Shown piece after piece: positions 17,290 to 24,641 of a stretch of DNA of 34,613 nucleotides. The stretch lies in the NCBI GenBank assembly GCA_002155895.1, contig MUMD01000306.1:1-34613 (forward strand). Direction: 5' to 3'. Position 1 is the first letter of the stretch. Every line of letters starts with the position of its first letter. The notes beneath the pieces are model-generated. The model ran no database searches. It was given only the letters and a program-made list of their open reading frames with translations, and had not been told where the DNA came from. A program made the translations under genes and the position numbers. Source of the DNA: Streptomyces rochei (GTDB taxonomy: Bacteria > Actinomycetota > Actinomycetes > Streptomycetales > Streptomycetaceae).

Positions 17290-18524
17290 TGGGGACCCCG
17301 AAGTGCTCTGGAGGTACGGCCATCAAGCGCGAACAGTTGTCATGTCCCGACGAATCCAGCGAGCGGGAGCAGCCGTCGTCGCTCCGCCGCCGGGGCCGCG
17401 CCCTCGCGGTCGCCGCGGTCGTCGTGGTCGCCGCGGCCATCGGGGTGTCCCTGGCCGTGACGGGCGGTGATCCGGAGGAAGAGCGCCAGCCCGAGGTCGC
17501 GGACGTCATGGCCCGTCCGGACCAGTCCCCGCCGCGCGAGCTGATAGCCGCCGGAGAGGTCGCCGTCTCGGCGTACTACACGACGAAGCCGGTCCAGAAG
17601 CCGGGCGGGGACGCGGTGAACGCGCGGGAGTGGAGTCTGTACGACGCCGGGACCGAGCGGTACGAGAAGACCGACTGGGCCTGGCTCGACGTCGCTCCCG
17701 GGATGAAGACGGCCGCGGTGCTGGAGGGCGATCTGCCCGCCAACCGCATCGGCCTGCTGAACCTGTCGACGGGCAAGGTCCAGCGCTGGATCGAGGTCGA
17801 CAAGAGCGTGGGCGGCGTGCAGTTCTCGCCGGACGGCGAGCGCCTGGTGGCGACGGCGTACAGCCACCACCCGGACGGCCTCTTCCGGGACGCACCGGTG
17901 CGGGTGGAGGGCGACGCGTCCAAGGGCGTCGATGCTCAGGAGGTGCCGGGGCCGAAGCAGAGCCGTACCGGCTTCTACGTCATCGACGTCGCCTCCGGCC
18001 GGGCCGAATTCGCCGAGCGCCCGGCCGAGAAGGACAGTCTCGCGGCCATGGCCGGCACCGGGCGTCAGGACTTCGGCTGGAGCCCTGACGGCGAGCTGCT
18101 GTGGGAGCAGAGGCTCGACCAGCCGGGCAGGAACTACTACGACCTGAACGGCAGGCCGAAGCCTCTGCCGCGGCGGAAGACCGATTCGATCTTCCCGCCG
18201 GTGGTGGCGTCCCCGGACGGGAAGCTGGTGACAGGTGGCTTCGCGGGCGGCGAGGACGGCCGGATCGTCTCGGCGGTCCTGGACGCGAAGACCGGCGAGC
18301 GGAGCGCGGTCGTACCCGGACAGCAGCTGCTCGCGTGGGCGGACGACACCCACCTCATCGCCTGGCGGTGCGACCCGGACCAGTGCCGGCCGGGCAAGGG
18401 CGAGTTCCGCAACCAGCTGATCCTGGTCGGCCTGGACAGCGACGAGGTGATCCCGCTCTCGGGCTTCCGCAAGGCCGAGGCCGACTACGCCGGCCGCTGG
18501 AACCCGGTCTTCACCAAGCGCTGA
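17289..18524 (+). CDS. Membrane-anchored beta-propeller (WD40-like) protein, start codon uncertain
   Basis: Up to 411 residues. A short cytosolic Arg-rich part is followed by one membrane helix (about 37-58, ALAVAAVVVVAAAIGVSLAV), then an extracytoplasmic domain with repeated propeller-like blades (FSPDGERLV, WSPDGELLW, ASPDGKLVTGG) and a possible disulfide (C-DPDQ-C). No enzyme motif is seen; the function is unknown. The start is odd: GGAGG (17310-17314) stands 7 nt before an in-frame ATC (17322), with ACG at 17316, and no ATG or GTG there. The only common alternatives, TTG 17289 (used here as the outer bound) and TTG 17337, lack a ribosome site. It lies between adk and map. Confidence 0.75.
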   Translation: MGTPKCSGGTAIKREQLSCPDESSEREQPSSLRRRGRALAVAAVVVVAAAIGVSLAVTGGDPEEERQPEVADVMARPDQSPPRELIAAGEVAVSAYYTTKPVQKPGGDAVNAREWSLYDAGTERYEKTDWAWLDVAPGMKTAAVLEGDLPANRIGLLNLSTGKVQRWIEVDKSVGGVQFSPDGERLVATAYSHHPDGLFRDAPVRVEGDASKGVDAQEVPGPKQSRTGFYVIDVASGRAEFAERPAEKDSLAAMAGTGRQDFGWSPDGELLWEQRLDQPGRNYYDLNGRPKPLPRRKTDSIFPPVVASPDGKLVTGGFAGGEDGRIVSAVLDAKTGERSAVVPGQQLLAWADDTHLIAWRCDPDQCRPGKGEFRNQLILVGLDSDEVIPLSGFRKAEADYAGRWNPVFTKR

Positions 18525-18526
18525 CG

Positions 18527-18570
18527 GTGTGCGCGGTCCCGGGCGGACGCGCGTCCGGGACCGCGCACAC
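18527..18570. terminator. 16-bp hairpin after the propeller gene
   Basis: GTGTGCGCGGTCCCGG (18527-18542) pairs perfectly with 18555-18570 around a 12-nt loop. It begins 2 nt after the propeller gene stop, between convergent genes, so it can act on either strand. Confidence 0.8.
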
Positions 18571-18575
18571 CAACA

Positions 18576-18624
18576 GCTCCGGCCGGTACGGACGAATCGG
18601 TCGTTCGTCCGTACCGGCCGGAGC
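18576..18624. terminator. 21-bp perfect hairpin between convergent genes
   Basis: Positions 18576-18596 are the exact reverse complement of 18604-18624, with a 7-nt loop (TCGGTCG). It lies 5 nt after the first hairpin and about 62 nt from the end of the minus-strand secreted protein gene. Likely a bidirectional terminator barrier. Confidence 0.8.
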
Positions 18625-18686
18625 GTCAGGGTCTACGTGACTGCGTGGAGACGTGGAGACCCCGCACCACTCGGTGCCGGGCGGGC

Positions 18687-19073
18687 CTACTCGTCGAAGT
18701 ACCAGTTCGAGCGGACGCAGGAGCCGGTGCCGTGCCAGCAGATGGCCAGGCCGTGCGAGATGTTGCCGATCATGTCGTAACCGTTGTTGGACCGGTCACA
18801 GCCGGCGTCCCCGCCGTCGTCTTCCTTGATGACGTAGACCAGGCCGGTGCCCGTGCTGTTGAGCCGCTCCAGGTACCCGGTGACGCCGTAGCCGTCCGCC
18901 AGTCTGTCGCAGACCGTGATGTCGTCACCGTCGTCGTTGAACGTCACCGTGCCCCGGTTGCCGTACCAGAGGGGCCCTTCGTCGGCGGCCAGGGCGGGCG
19001 AGGCGGCGGTGATGCCGACCAGAGCGGCGGCGGCACCGGTCACGGCCAGGCGGGACAGAGTCTTCCTGATCAC
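18687..19073 (-). CDS. Small secreted protein with four cysteines, unknown function
   Basis: A 128-residue precursor from GTG 19073, with AGAGG 5 nt upstream. A clear Sec signal peptide (RKTLSRLAVTGAAAALVGIT) ends in SPALA before ADEG, leaving about 99 residues. The mature part is acidic, Gly- and aromatic-rich (GTVTFNDDGDDITVCDRL) and has exactly four Cys (VCD, GCD, ICW, SCV), which suggests two disulfides. The longer upstream ATG frame is not used because it would bury the signal peptide. Small Streptomyces secreted proteins with similar GTVTF...VCD patterns exist as I recall, without known role. Its own good promoter lies upstream. Confidence 0.88.
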   Translation of the reverse strand: MIRKTLSRLAVTGAAAALVGITAASPALAADEGPLWYGNRGTVTFNDDGDDITVCDRLADGYGVTGYLERLNSTGTGLVYVIKEDDGGDAGCDRSNNGYDMIGNISHGLAICWHGTGSCVRSNWYFDE

Positions 19074-19158
19074 TTGTACCTCTGTTTCTGGGGACCGTGT
19101 GACCGGCCCCCGTAGGGAGGTGCGTGCTGCCGGCCGGCGTCGCCGGATGGCAACTGCG

Positions 19159-19187
19159 AGGCTAGAGTGGCCAGTTAGGCTCGTCAA
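19159..19187 (-). promoter_or_regulatory. Vegetative-type promoter of the small secreted protein
   Basis: On the minus strand: TTGACG (19187-19182), 17-nt spacer, TAGCCT (19064 side at 19164-19159). The -35 matches TTGACA in five of six positions and the -10 fits TAGNNT; A/T-rich sequence precedes the -35. The predicted start is near 19152, leaving a leader of about 80 nt. Confidence 0.75.
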
Positions 19188-19361
19188 CGAATTTAGTTGC
19201 CCAGGGTGCAGGCGTGGCTACAGCTTCGGGCGGCCCCGGCGGGCAGGGCGGAGACCGGCCGCGCGAGGCCGTTCGGTATGCCTCCGCCCCGACTTCGGTG
19301 CGCGCGGACGCGTATCGTGGAGGGGATCGACGTAAACCCGCGGCAGGAGGCGGCAGCACAG

Positions 19362-20198
19362 ATGGTGCAGATCAAGAGCCCCGAGCAGATCGCCAAGATG
19401 CGTGAGGCGGGGCTGGTCGTCGCGGCCATCCACGCTGCCACGCGTGAGGCGGCCGTGCCCGGCGCGACCACCAGGGACCTGGACCAGGTCGCCCGCAAGG
19501 TCCTCGCGGAGCACGACGCCAAGCCGAACTTCCTCGGGTACGGCGGCTTTCCCGCCACCATCTGCACCTCGGTGAACGAGGTCGTGGTCCACGGCATCCC
19601 CTCCGACGACGTGGTCCTCAAGGACGGCGACGTCATCTCCATCGACTGCGGCGCCATCATCGACGGTTGGCACGGCGACGCCGCGTACACGGCCTTCGTC
19701 GGCTCCGGTCACGCCCCGGAGCTGGTCGAGCTGTCCCGGGTGACCGAGGAGTCGATGTGGGCGGGCATCGCGGCGATGAAGCAGGGCAACCGCCTGGTGG
19801 ACGTCTCCCGTGCCATCGAGACCTACATCCGCCGCCAGCCCAAGCCCGGCGGCGGCAAGTACGGGATCATCGAGGACTACGGCGGCCACGGCATCGGCAC
19901 CGAGATGCACATGGACCCGCACCTGCTGAACTACGTCGACCGCAAGCGCGGCAAGGGCCCCAAGCTGGTCCCCGGCTTCTGCCTGGCCATCGAGCCGATG
20001 GTCTCCCTCGGCACCCCGCGCACGGAGGTCCTCGAGGACGAGTGGACGGTCGTGACGACCGACGGCACCTGGTCCTCGCACTGGGAGCACTCCGTGGCCC
20101 TGACGGAGCAGGGCCCGCTGGTCCTGACGGCGGTCGACGGCGGCAAGGCGAAGCTGGCCGAGCTGGGGATCACGGCGGCGCCGGACCCGCTCGCATAA
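19362..20198 (+). CDS. map: Methionine aminopeptidase, type I
   Basis: A 278-residue type I enzyme that removes the initiator Met from nascent proteins. The five metal ligands are in place: D95 (ISIDCG), D106 (GDAAYT), H176 (GGHGIG), E211 (AIEPM) and E242 (WEHSVALTE); substrate His is H77 (VVHGIP). ATG 19362 (MVQIKSPEQIAKMREAG) fits the family and is 11 nt after AGGAGG; the longer open frame to 19197 is not conserved in the family. The 288-nt region upstream holds the divergent secreted-protein promoter and a possible TATCGT box at 19313-19318. Confidence 0.98.
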   Translation: MVQIKSPEQIAKMREAGLVVAAIHAATREAAVPGATTRDLDQVARKVLAEHDAKPNFLGYGGFPATICTSVNEVVVHGIPSDDVVLKDGDVISIDCGAIIDGWHGDAAYTAFVGSGHAPELVELSRVTEESMWAGIAAMKQGNRLVDVSRAIETYIRRQPKPGGGKYGIIEDYGGHGIGTEMHMDPHLLNYVDRKRGKGPKLVPGFCLAIEPMVSLGTPRTEVLEDEWTVVTTDGTWSSHWEHSVALTEQGPLVLTAVDGGKAKLAELGITAAPDPLA

Positions 20199-20228
20199 CG
20201 ATCAGGTATCCGGGGCAGACTTCCCCGT

Positions 20229-20258
20229 TTCGCCTTTCCGGGTTCGCTGACGTAGACT
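20229..20258 (+). promoter_or_regulatory. Promoter of infA
   Basis: TTCGCC (20229-20234), 18-nt spacer, TAGACT (20253-20258). The -10 is an exact TAGACT and the spacing is optimal; the -35 is weaker. The predicted start near 20265 leaves a leader of about 84 nt before infA, in the 150-nt gap after map. Confidence 0.65.
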
Positions 20259-20348
20259 GACTCGTCGGCTCTGGTGCACCCGCATGTCCGCGTGCGAACG
20301 CTACAACGCACGGGAGTCGATCAAGGTAGTCGATTCGAAGGGCGAAGC

Positions 20349-20570
20349 GTGGCCAAGAAGCAAGGTGCCATCGAGATCGAGGGCACTGTCGTCGAGTCTC
20401 TTCCGAACGCCATGTTCAAGGTCGAGCTCCAGAACGGCCACCAGGTCCTGGCACACATCAGCGGCAAGATGCGCATGCACTACATCCGCATCCTCCCTGA
20501 CGACCGGGTCGTGGTGGAGCTGTCTCCGTACGACCTGACGCGTGGCCGGATCGTCTACCGGTACAAGTAG
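20349..20570 (+). CDS. infA: Translation initiation factor IF-1
   Basis: A 73-residue OB-fold protein that binds the 30S A site during initiation. Starts at GTG ([20 protein letters not shown]) with GAAGGGCG upstream, and includes [19 protein letters not shown] and the terminal GRIVYRYK, as in the family. The open frame extends upstream to 20274 but without family similarity. It is followed 69 nt later by rpmJ, the usual order. Confidence 0.98.
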   Translation: MAKKQGAIEIEGTVVESLPNAMFKVELQNGHQVLAHISGKMRMHYIRILPDDRVVVELSPYDLTRGRIVYRYK

Positions 20571-20639
20571 ATCTTGCCCACGTCCTGCGCACCTCGTGCG
20601 CGGGACCGCCGGCAACTGACCCGGAGAACCTCACATCCC

Positions 20640-20753
20640 ATGAAGGTCAAGCCGAGCGTCAAGAAGATCTGCGACAAGTGCAGGGTGATCCGCCGTCACG
20701 GTCGGGTCATGGTCATCTGCGACAACCCGCGCCACAAGCAGCGCCAGGGCTGA
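20640..20753 (+). CDS. rpmJ: 50S ribosomal protein L36, zinc-binding type
   Basis: A 37-residue protein, [14 protein letters not shown] at the start and [14 protein letters not shown] at the end. The zinc ligands C11, C14, C27 and H32 are all present, so this is the zinc-dependent form. It binds 23S rRNA near the L7/L12 stalk base. It lies in the normal place between infA and rpsM. The Shine-Dalgarno (GGAG, 20623-20626) is farther than usual (13 nt). Confidence 0.97.
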   Translation: MKVKPSVKKICDKCRVIRRHGRVMVICDNPRHKQRQG

Positions 20754-20941
20754 CGCCTGACCGTTCCCTCCGCGATTCGCATGACTTCGCGCGACGCGAG
20801 CTGAATATGTTCATACGCAGGACCCGGACGCCAGACGTCCGACACCCCCGGTTCGGAGGCCGGGGACCCGTTCCGTACCTCATACGGCGGCCGGGAGCCG
20901 GTCCTGTGGAAGACCTCCGATCAACCAACTGGAGCCATTGA
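20754..20941 (+). other. 188-nt gap and leader before rpsM
   Basis: No gene seen. It has a small hairpin with CCCCGG and CCGGGG arms (about 20850-20870) and a TATGTT box near 20808 without a good -35. GGAG stands 8 nt before the rpsM ATG. The length relative to neighbouring gaps makes an internal promoter or leader possible. Confidence 0.3.
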
Positions 20942-21322
20942 ATGGCACGCGTTTCCGGTGTTGACATCCCGCGCGAAAAGCGCGTGGAGATCGCCCTCAC
21001 CTACGTGTTCGGCATCGGCCGGACCCTCTCGCAGCAGACGCTCGCTGCCACCGGCGTGGACCCGAACACCCGTGTTCGCGACCTCTCCGAGGAGCAGCTC
21101 GTCGCGATCCGCGAGTACGTCGACAACAACATCAAGACCGAGGGTGACCTCCGTCGCGAGATCCAGGCCGACATCCGCCGCAAGGTCGAGATCGGTACCT
21201 ACCAGGGTCTCCGTCACCGTCGCGGTCTGCCCGTCCGCGGTCAGCGCACCAGCACGAACGCTCGCACCCGCAAGGGCCCGCGTCGCGCCATCGCCGGCAA
21301 GAAGAAGCCGGGCAAGAAGTAG
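20942..21322 (+). CDS. rpsM: 30S ribosomal protein S13
   Basis: A 126-residue S13 starting [20 protein letters not shown]. Helix-two-turn-helix region [20 protein letters not shown] and a basic Lys-rich tail ([15 protein letters not shown]) that reaches the P-site tRNA. S13 forms bridges B1a/B1b from the 30S head. First gene of the alpha cluster here. Confidence 0.98.
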   Translation: MARVSGVDIPREKRVEIALTYVFGIGRTLSQQTLAATGVDPNTRVRDLSEEQLVAIREYVDNNIKTEGDLRREIQADIRRKVEIGTYQGLRHRRGLPVRGQRTSTNARTRKGPRRAIAGKKKPGKK

Positions 21323-21388
21323 TCCGCAGCGGACTCGCCGTCCAGCGGTCTTCGCTGTAGGACCGACCACCTCCCGTAGGAGTTATAG

Positions 21389-21793
21389 ATGCCCCCCAAG
21401 GGTCGTCAGGGCGCTGCCAAGAAGGTGCGCCGCAAGGAAAAGAAGAACGTCGCTCACGGCCACGCGCACATCAAGAGCACGTTCAACAACACGATCGTGT
21501 CCATCACGGACCCGACCGGCAACGTGATCTCCTGGGCCTCCGCCGGCCACGTCGGCTTCAAGGGCTCCCGGAAGTCCACGCCGTTCGCCGCGCAGATGGC
21601 CGCCGAGTCGGCCGCCCGCCGCGCCCAGGAGCACGGCATGCGCAAGGTCGACGTCTTCGTCAAGGGCCCGGGTTCCGGTCGTGAGACCGCCATCCGCTCC
21701 CTGCAGGCGACCGGCCTCGAGGTCGGCTCCATCCAGGACGTCACGCCCACCCCGCACAACGGCTGCCGTCCGCCGAAGCGCCGCCGCGTCTGA
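21389..21793 (+). CDS. rpsK: 30S ribosomal protein S11
   Basis: A 134-residue S11: [20 protein letters not shown], then [20 protein letters not shown] and the C-terminal [16 protein letters not shown]. It lies on the 30S platform near the E site. The ATG follows AGGAG by 7 nt. The gap to rpsM is 66 nt. A hairpin follows before rpoA. Confidence 0.98.
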   Translation: MPPKGRQGAAKKVRRKEKKNVAHGHAHIKSTFNNTIVSITDPTGNVISWASAGHVGFKGSRKSTPFAAQMAAESAARRAQEHGMRKVDVFVKGPGSGRETAIRSLQATGLEVGSIQDVTPTPHNGCRPPKRRRV

Positions 21794-21834
21794 CCCTCGC
21801 GGTCGGTCCAGGCATCGCTTCACCAGGGTTTTCC

Positions 21835-21866
21835 GGGCGGTACGGCTCTTTCGGGCCGTATCGCCC
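21835..21866 (+). terminator. Hairpin between rpsK and rpoA
   Basis: GGGCGGTACGGC (21835-21846), 8-nt loop, GCCGTATCGCCC (21855-21866): 12 pairs with one G-U. There is no U-tract. It may lower rpoA transcription relative to ribosomal genes or mark a processing point. Confidence 0.45.
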
Positions 21867-21927
21867 GTACCCTTGCAGTACTAGTCGGGCGTCAAATAGC
21901 GGGCGCCCCTGACTGAAGGATCACCAC

Positions 21928-22950
21928 ATGCTGATCGCTCAGCGTCCCTCGTTGACCGAAGAGGTCGTCGACGAGTTCCGCTCCCGGTTCGTCATCGAGC
22001 CGCTGGAGCCGGGCTTCGGCTACACCCTCGGCAACTCCCTCCGCCGCACCCTCCTCTCGTCGATCCCCGGCGCTGCTGTCACCAGCATCCGCATCGACGG
22101 TGTCCTGCACGAGTTCACCACCGTGCCGGGCGTCAAGGAGGACGTCACCGACCTGATCCTCAACATCAAGCAGCTGGTCGTCTCCTCGGAGCACGACGAG
22201 CCGGTCGTGATGTACCTGCGCAAGCAGGGCCCGGGTCTGGTCACCGCCGCCGACATCGCGCCCCCGGCCGGTGTCGAGGTGCACAACCCCGACCTCGTCC
22301 TCGCCACGCTCAACGGCAAGGGCAAGCTGGAGATGGAGCTGACCGTCGAGCGCGGTCGCGGCTACGTCTCCGCCGTGCAGAACAAGCAGGTCGGTCAGGA
22401 GATCGGGCGCATCCCGGTCGACTCGATCTACTCGCCGGTTCTCAAGGTCACGTACAAGGTCGAGGCCACGCGTGTCGAGCAGCGCACCGACTTCGACAAG
22501 CTGATCGTCGACGTCGAGACCAAGCAGGCGATGCGTCCGCGTGACGCCATGGCCTCCGCCGGTAAGACCCTGGTCGAGCTGTTCGGTCTCGCCCGCGAGC
22601 TGAACATCGACGCCGAGGGCATCGACATGGGCCCGTCCCCGACGGACGCCGCGCTCGCCGCCGACCTGGCGCTGCCGATCGAGGAGCTGGAGCTCACCGT
22701 TCGGTCGTACAACTGCCTCAAGCGCGAGGGCATCCACTCCGTGGGTGAGCTGGTCGCCCGCTCCGAGGCCGACCTGCTCGACATCCGCAACTTCGGTGCG
22801 AAGTCGATCGACGAGGTCAAGGCGAAGCTGGCCGGTATGGGCCTGGCGCTCAAGGACAGCCCGCCCGGATTCGACCCGACCGCCGCCGCGGACGCCTTCG
22901 GCGCCGATGACGACGCTGACGCCGGTTTCGTGGAGACCGAGCAGTACTGA
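21928..22950 (+). CDS. rpoA: RNA polymerase alpha subunit
   Basis: A 340-residue alpha subunit. The N-terminal assembly domain (1 to about 230) has [20 protein letters not shown] and [20 protein letters not shown]. After a short acidic linker the C-terminal domain (about 250-310) carries [20 protein letters not shown] and [15 protein letters not shown], which contact UP elements and activators. The acidic end ([17 protein letters not shown]) is typical of streptomycetes. The gene lies between rpsK and rplQ as in most bacteria. Confidence 0.98.
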   Translation: MLIAQRPSLTEEVVDEFRSRFVIEPLEPGFGYTLGNSLRRTLLSSIPGAAVTSIRIDGVLHEFTTVPGVKEDVTDLILNIKQLVVSSEHDEPVVMYLRKQGPGLVTAADIAPPAGVEVHNPDLVLATLNGKGKLEMELTVERGRGYVSAVQNKQVGQEIGRIPVDSIYSPVLKVTYKVEATRVEQRTDFDKLIVDVETKQAMRPRDAMASAGKTLVELFGLARELNIDAEGIDMGPSPTDAALAADLALPIEELELTVRSYNCLKREGIHSVGELVARSEADLLDIRNFGAKSIDEVKAKLAGMGLALKDSPPGFDPTAAADAFGADDDADAGFVETEQY

Positions 22951-22974
22951 TTCGGCTGCCGGTCCGTTGCGGCC

Positions 22975-23005
22975 GGTCGCGCAGTTCCCCGCGCCCTTCG
23001 GGGCG
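22975..23005 (+). repeat. Dispersed Streptomyces intergenic repeat, copy A
   Basis: The segment GCGCAGTTCCCCGCGCCC with flanking GGTC and TTCGGGGCG recurs at 23672-23703 with a single C difference. I recognise this as a sequence widely scattered between Streptomyces genes. Here it folds CCGCGCCC-TTCG-GGGCGCGG (22989-23008), 8 bp with a UUCG tetraloop, downstream of rpoA. Confidence 0.75.
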
Positions 23006-23012
23006 CGGACCC

Positions 23013-23038
23013 TCCGGGGCGTCGAAAGGCGCCCCGGA
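23013..23038 (+). terminator. Hairpin between rpoA and rplQ
   Basis: TCCGGGGCG (23013-23021), 8-nt loop, CGCCCCGGA (23030-23038): 9 perfect pairs, directly after the hairpin of repeat copy A. It may attenuate read-through into rplQ. Confidence 0.45.
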
Positions 23039-23116
23039 TCTCCGACAGGCGACCGCCTGCTCGGATACTGACTCCGGTACCTGATACGGCCGGGGCAGAC
23101 ACCTAGGAGAATCACC

Positions 23117-23623
23117 ATGCCGAAGCCCACCAAGGGTGCCCGTCTGGGCGGCAGCGCCGCGCACGAGAAGCTGCTCCTCGCGAACCTCGCGAAGAGCCTC
23201 TTCGAGCACGGCCGGATCACCACCACCGAGGCGAAGGCGCGCAAGCTGCGTCCGTACGCCGAGCGTCTGGTCACCAAGGCGAAGAAGGGCGACCTTCACA
23301 ACCGCCGTCAGGTGCTCCAGGTGATCACGGACAAGAGCATCGTCCACACGCTCTTCACCGAGATCGGCCCGCGCTACGAGAACCGTCCCGGTGGCTACAC
23401 CCGGATCACCAAGATCGGTAACCGCCGTGGCGACAACGCGCCCATGGCCGTCATCGAGCTGGTGGAGGCGCTGACCGTGGCGCAGGAGGCGACCGGCGAG
23501 GCCGAGGCCGCCACCAAGCGTGCCGCCAAGGACGCCGAGGCCGCTCCGGCTGCCGAGGAGACCAAGGTCGACACGGCCAAGGCCGACGACGAGGCCGCGG
23601 CCGAGGAGTCGAAGGACGCGTAA
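23117..23623 (+). CDS. rplQ: 50S ribosomal protein L17 with acidic C-terminal tail
   Basis: A 168-residue L17: [40 protein letters not shown], then the core end [20 protein letters not shown]. Past about residue 120 there is an Ala/Glu/Lys tail ([19 protein letters not shown]) usual in actinobacteria. L17 sits near the exit tunnel. TAGGAG lies upstream of the ATG. It is flanked on both sides by copies of the dispersed repeat. Confidence 0.98.
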   Translation: MPKPTKGARLGGSAAHEKLLLANLAKSLFEHGRITTTEAKARKLRPYAERLVTKAKKGDLHNRRQVLQVITDKSIVHTLFTEIGPRYENRPGGYTRITKIGNRRGDNAPMAVIELVEALTVAQEATGEAEAATKRAAKDAEAAPAAEETKVDTAKADDEAAAEESKDA

Positions 23624-23671
23624 GCGTTCTGCGGGGGCTGTGTGATCGCGGCTGCGGCTTTCGGCGTGGCT

Positions 23672-23703
23672 GGTCGCGCAGTTCCCCGCGCCCCTTCGGG
23701 GCG
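23672..23703 (+). repeat. Dispersed Streptomyces intergenic repeat, copy B
   Basis: Nearly identical to 22975-23005, with one extra C in the CCCC run. It folds CGCCCC against GGGGCG around a small loop and lies 48 nt after rplQ. A further weak hairpin (GCGGGTCC with GGGCCCGC, 23707-23739) follows, so the stretch may end rplQ transcripts. Confidence 0.75.
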
Positions 23704-23764
23704 TCTGCGGGTCCGTTCCTTTTCAGGGGCGGGCCCGCTTTCGTCTGGTTGAGAGGATCTCTGG

Positions 23765-24619
23765 GTGAGTGACGAAGTTGAGGCCGGGTTCGTGCGGGTG
23801 CGGCTGGATCTCTCGTACGACGGGACCGAGTTCTCCGGGTGGGCCAAGCAGGCCGGGGGGCGGCGGACCGTACAGGGGGAGATCGAGGACGCGCTGCGGA
23901 CGGTGACGCGGTCCGGGGAGACGTACGAGCTGACCGTGGCGGGGCGGACCGACGCGGGCGTGCACGCCCGGGGGCAGGTGGCGCACGTCGATCTTCCCCG
24001 CGAGGTGTGGGCGGAGCACCACGTGAAGCTGCTCAAGCGGCTCGCGGGGCGGCTGCCCAGGGACGTACGGGTCTGGGCGCTCAGGGAGGCGCCGAGCGGC
24101 TTCAACGCGCGGTTCTCGGCCGTCTGGCGGCGCTACGCCTACCGGGTCACCGACAACCCCGGCGGTGTCGACCCGCTGCTGCGCGGCCACGTCCTGTGGC
24201 ACGACTGGCCGCTCGACGTGGACGCCATGAACGAGGCCGCCCGCGGGCTGCTGGGGGAGCACGACTTCGCCGCCTACTGCAAGAAGCGGGAGGGCGCCAC
24301 CACCATCCGGACGCTCCAGGAGCTGAGCCTGGTCCGGGGCGACGACGGGATCATCACCGCCACCGTGCGGGCCGACGCCTTCTGCCACAACATGGTGCGC
24401 TCCCTGATCGGCGCCCTGCTGTTCGTCGGCGACGGCCACCGCACGCCCGACTGGCCCGCCGAGGTGCTCGCGGCCGGCGTACGGGACTCGGCCGTGCACG
24501 TCGTACGGCCGCACGGGCTGACCCTGGAGGAGGTCGGCTACCCGGCCGACGACCTGCTGGCGGCCCGGAACAAGGAGGCGCGCAACAGGCGCACGCTGCC
24601 GGGCGCCGGCTGCTGCTGA
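23765..24619 (+). CDS. truA: tRNA pseudouridine(38-40) synthase
   Basis: A 284-residue enzyme that makes pseudouridine at positions 38-40 of the tRNA anticodon arm. The catalytic Asp is D63 in [10 protein letters not shown]. Other family parts: [35 protein letters not shown] and [23 protein letters not shown] 23765 is used, with GAGAGGA upstream. It follows rplQ, as in many actinobacteria and Bacillus, and converges on the next minus-strand gene. Confidence 0.97.
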   Translation: MSDEVEAGFVRVRLDLSYDGTEFSGWAKQAGGRRTVQGEIEDALRTVTRSGETYELTVAGRTDAGVHARGQVAHVDLPREVWAEHHVKLLKRLAGRLPRDVRVWALREAPSGFNARFSAVWRRYAYRVTDNPGGVDPLLRGHVLWHDWPLDVDAMNEAARGLLGEHDFAAYCKKREGATTIRTLQELSLVRGDDGIITATVRADAFCHNMVRSLIGALLFVGDGHRTPDWPAEVLAAGVRDSAVHVVRPHGLTLEEVGYPADDLLAARNKEARNRRTLPGAGCC

Positions 24620-24641
24620 GGCGCGGCGGCCCGGGCGGGGC

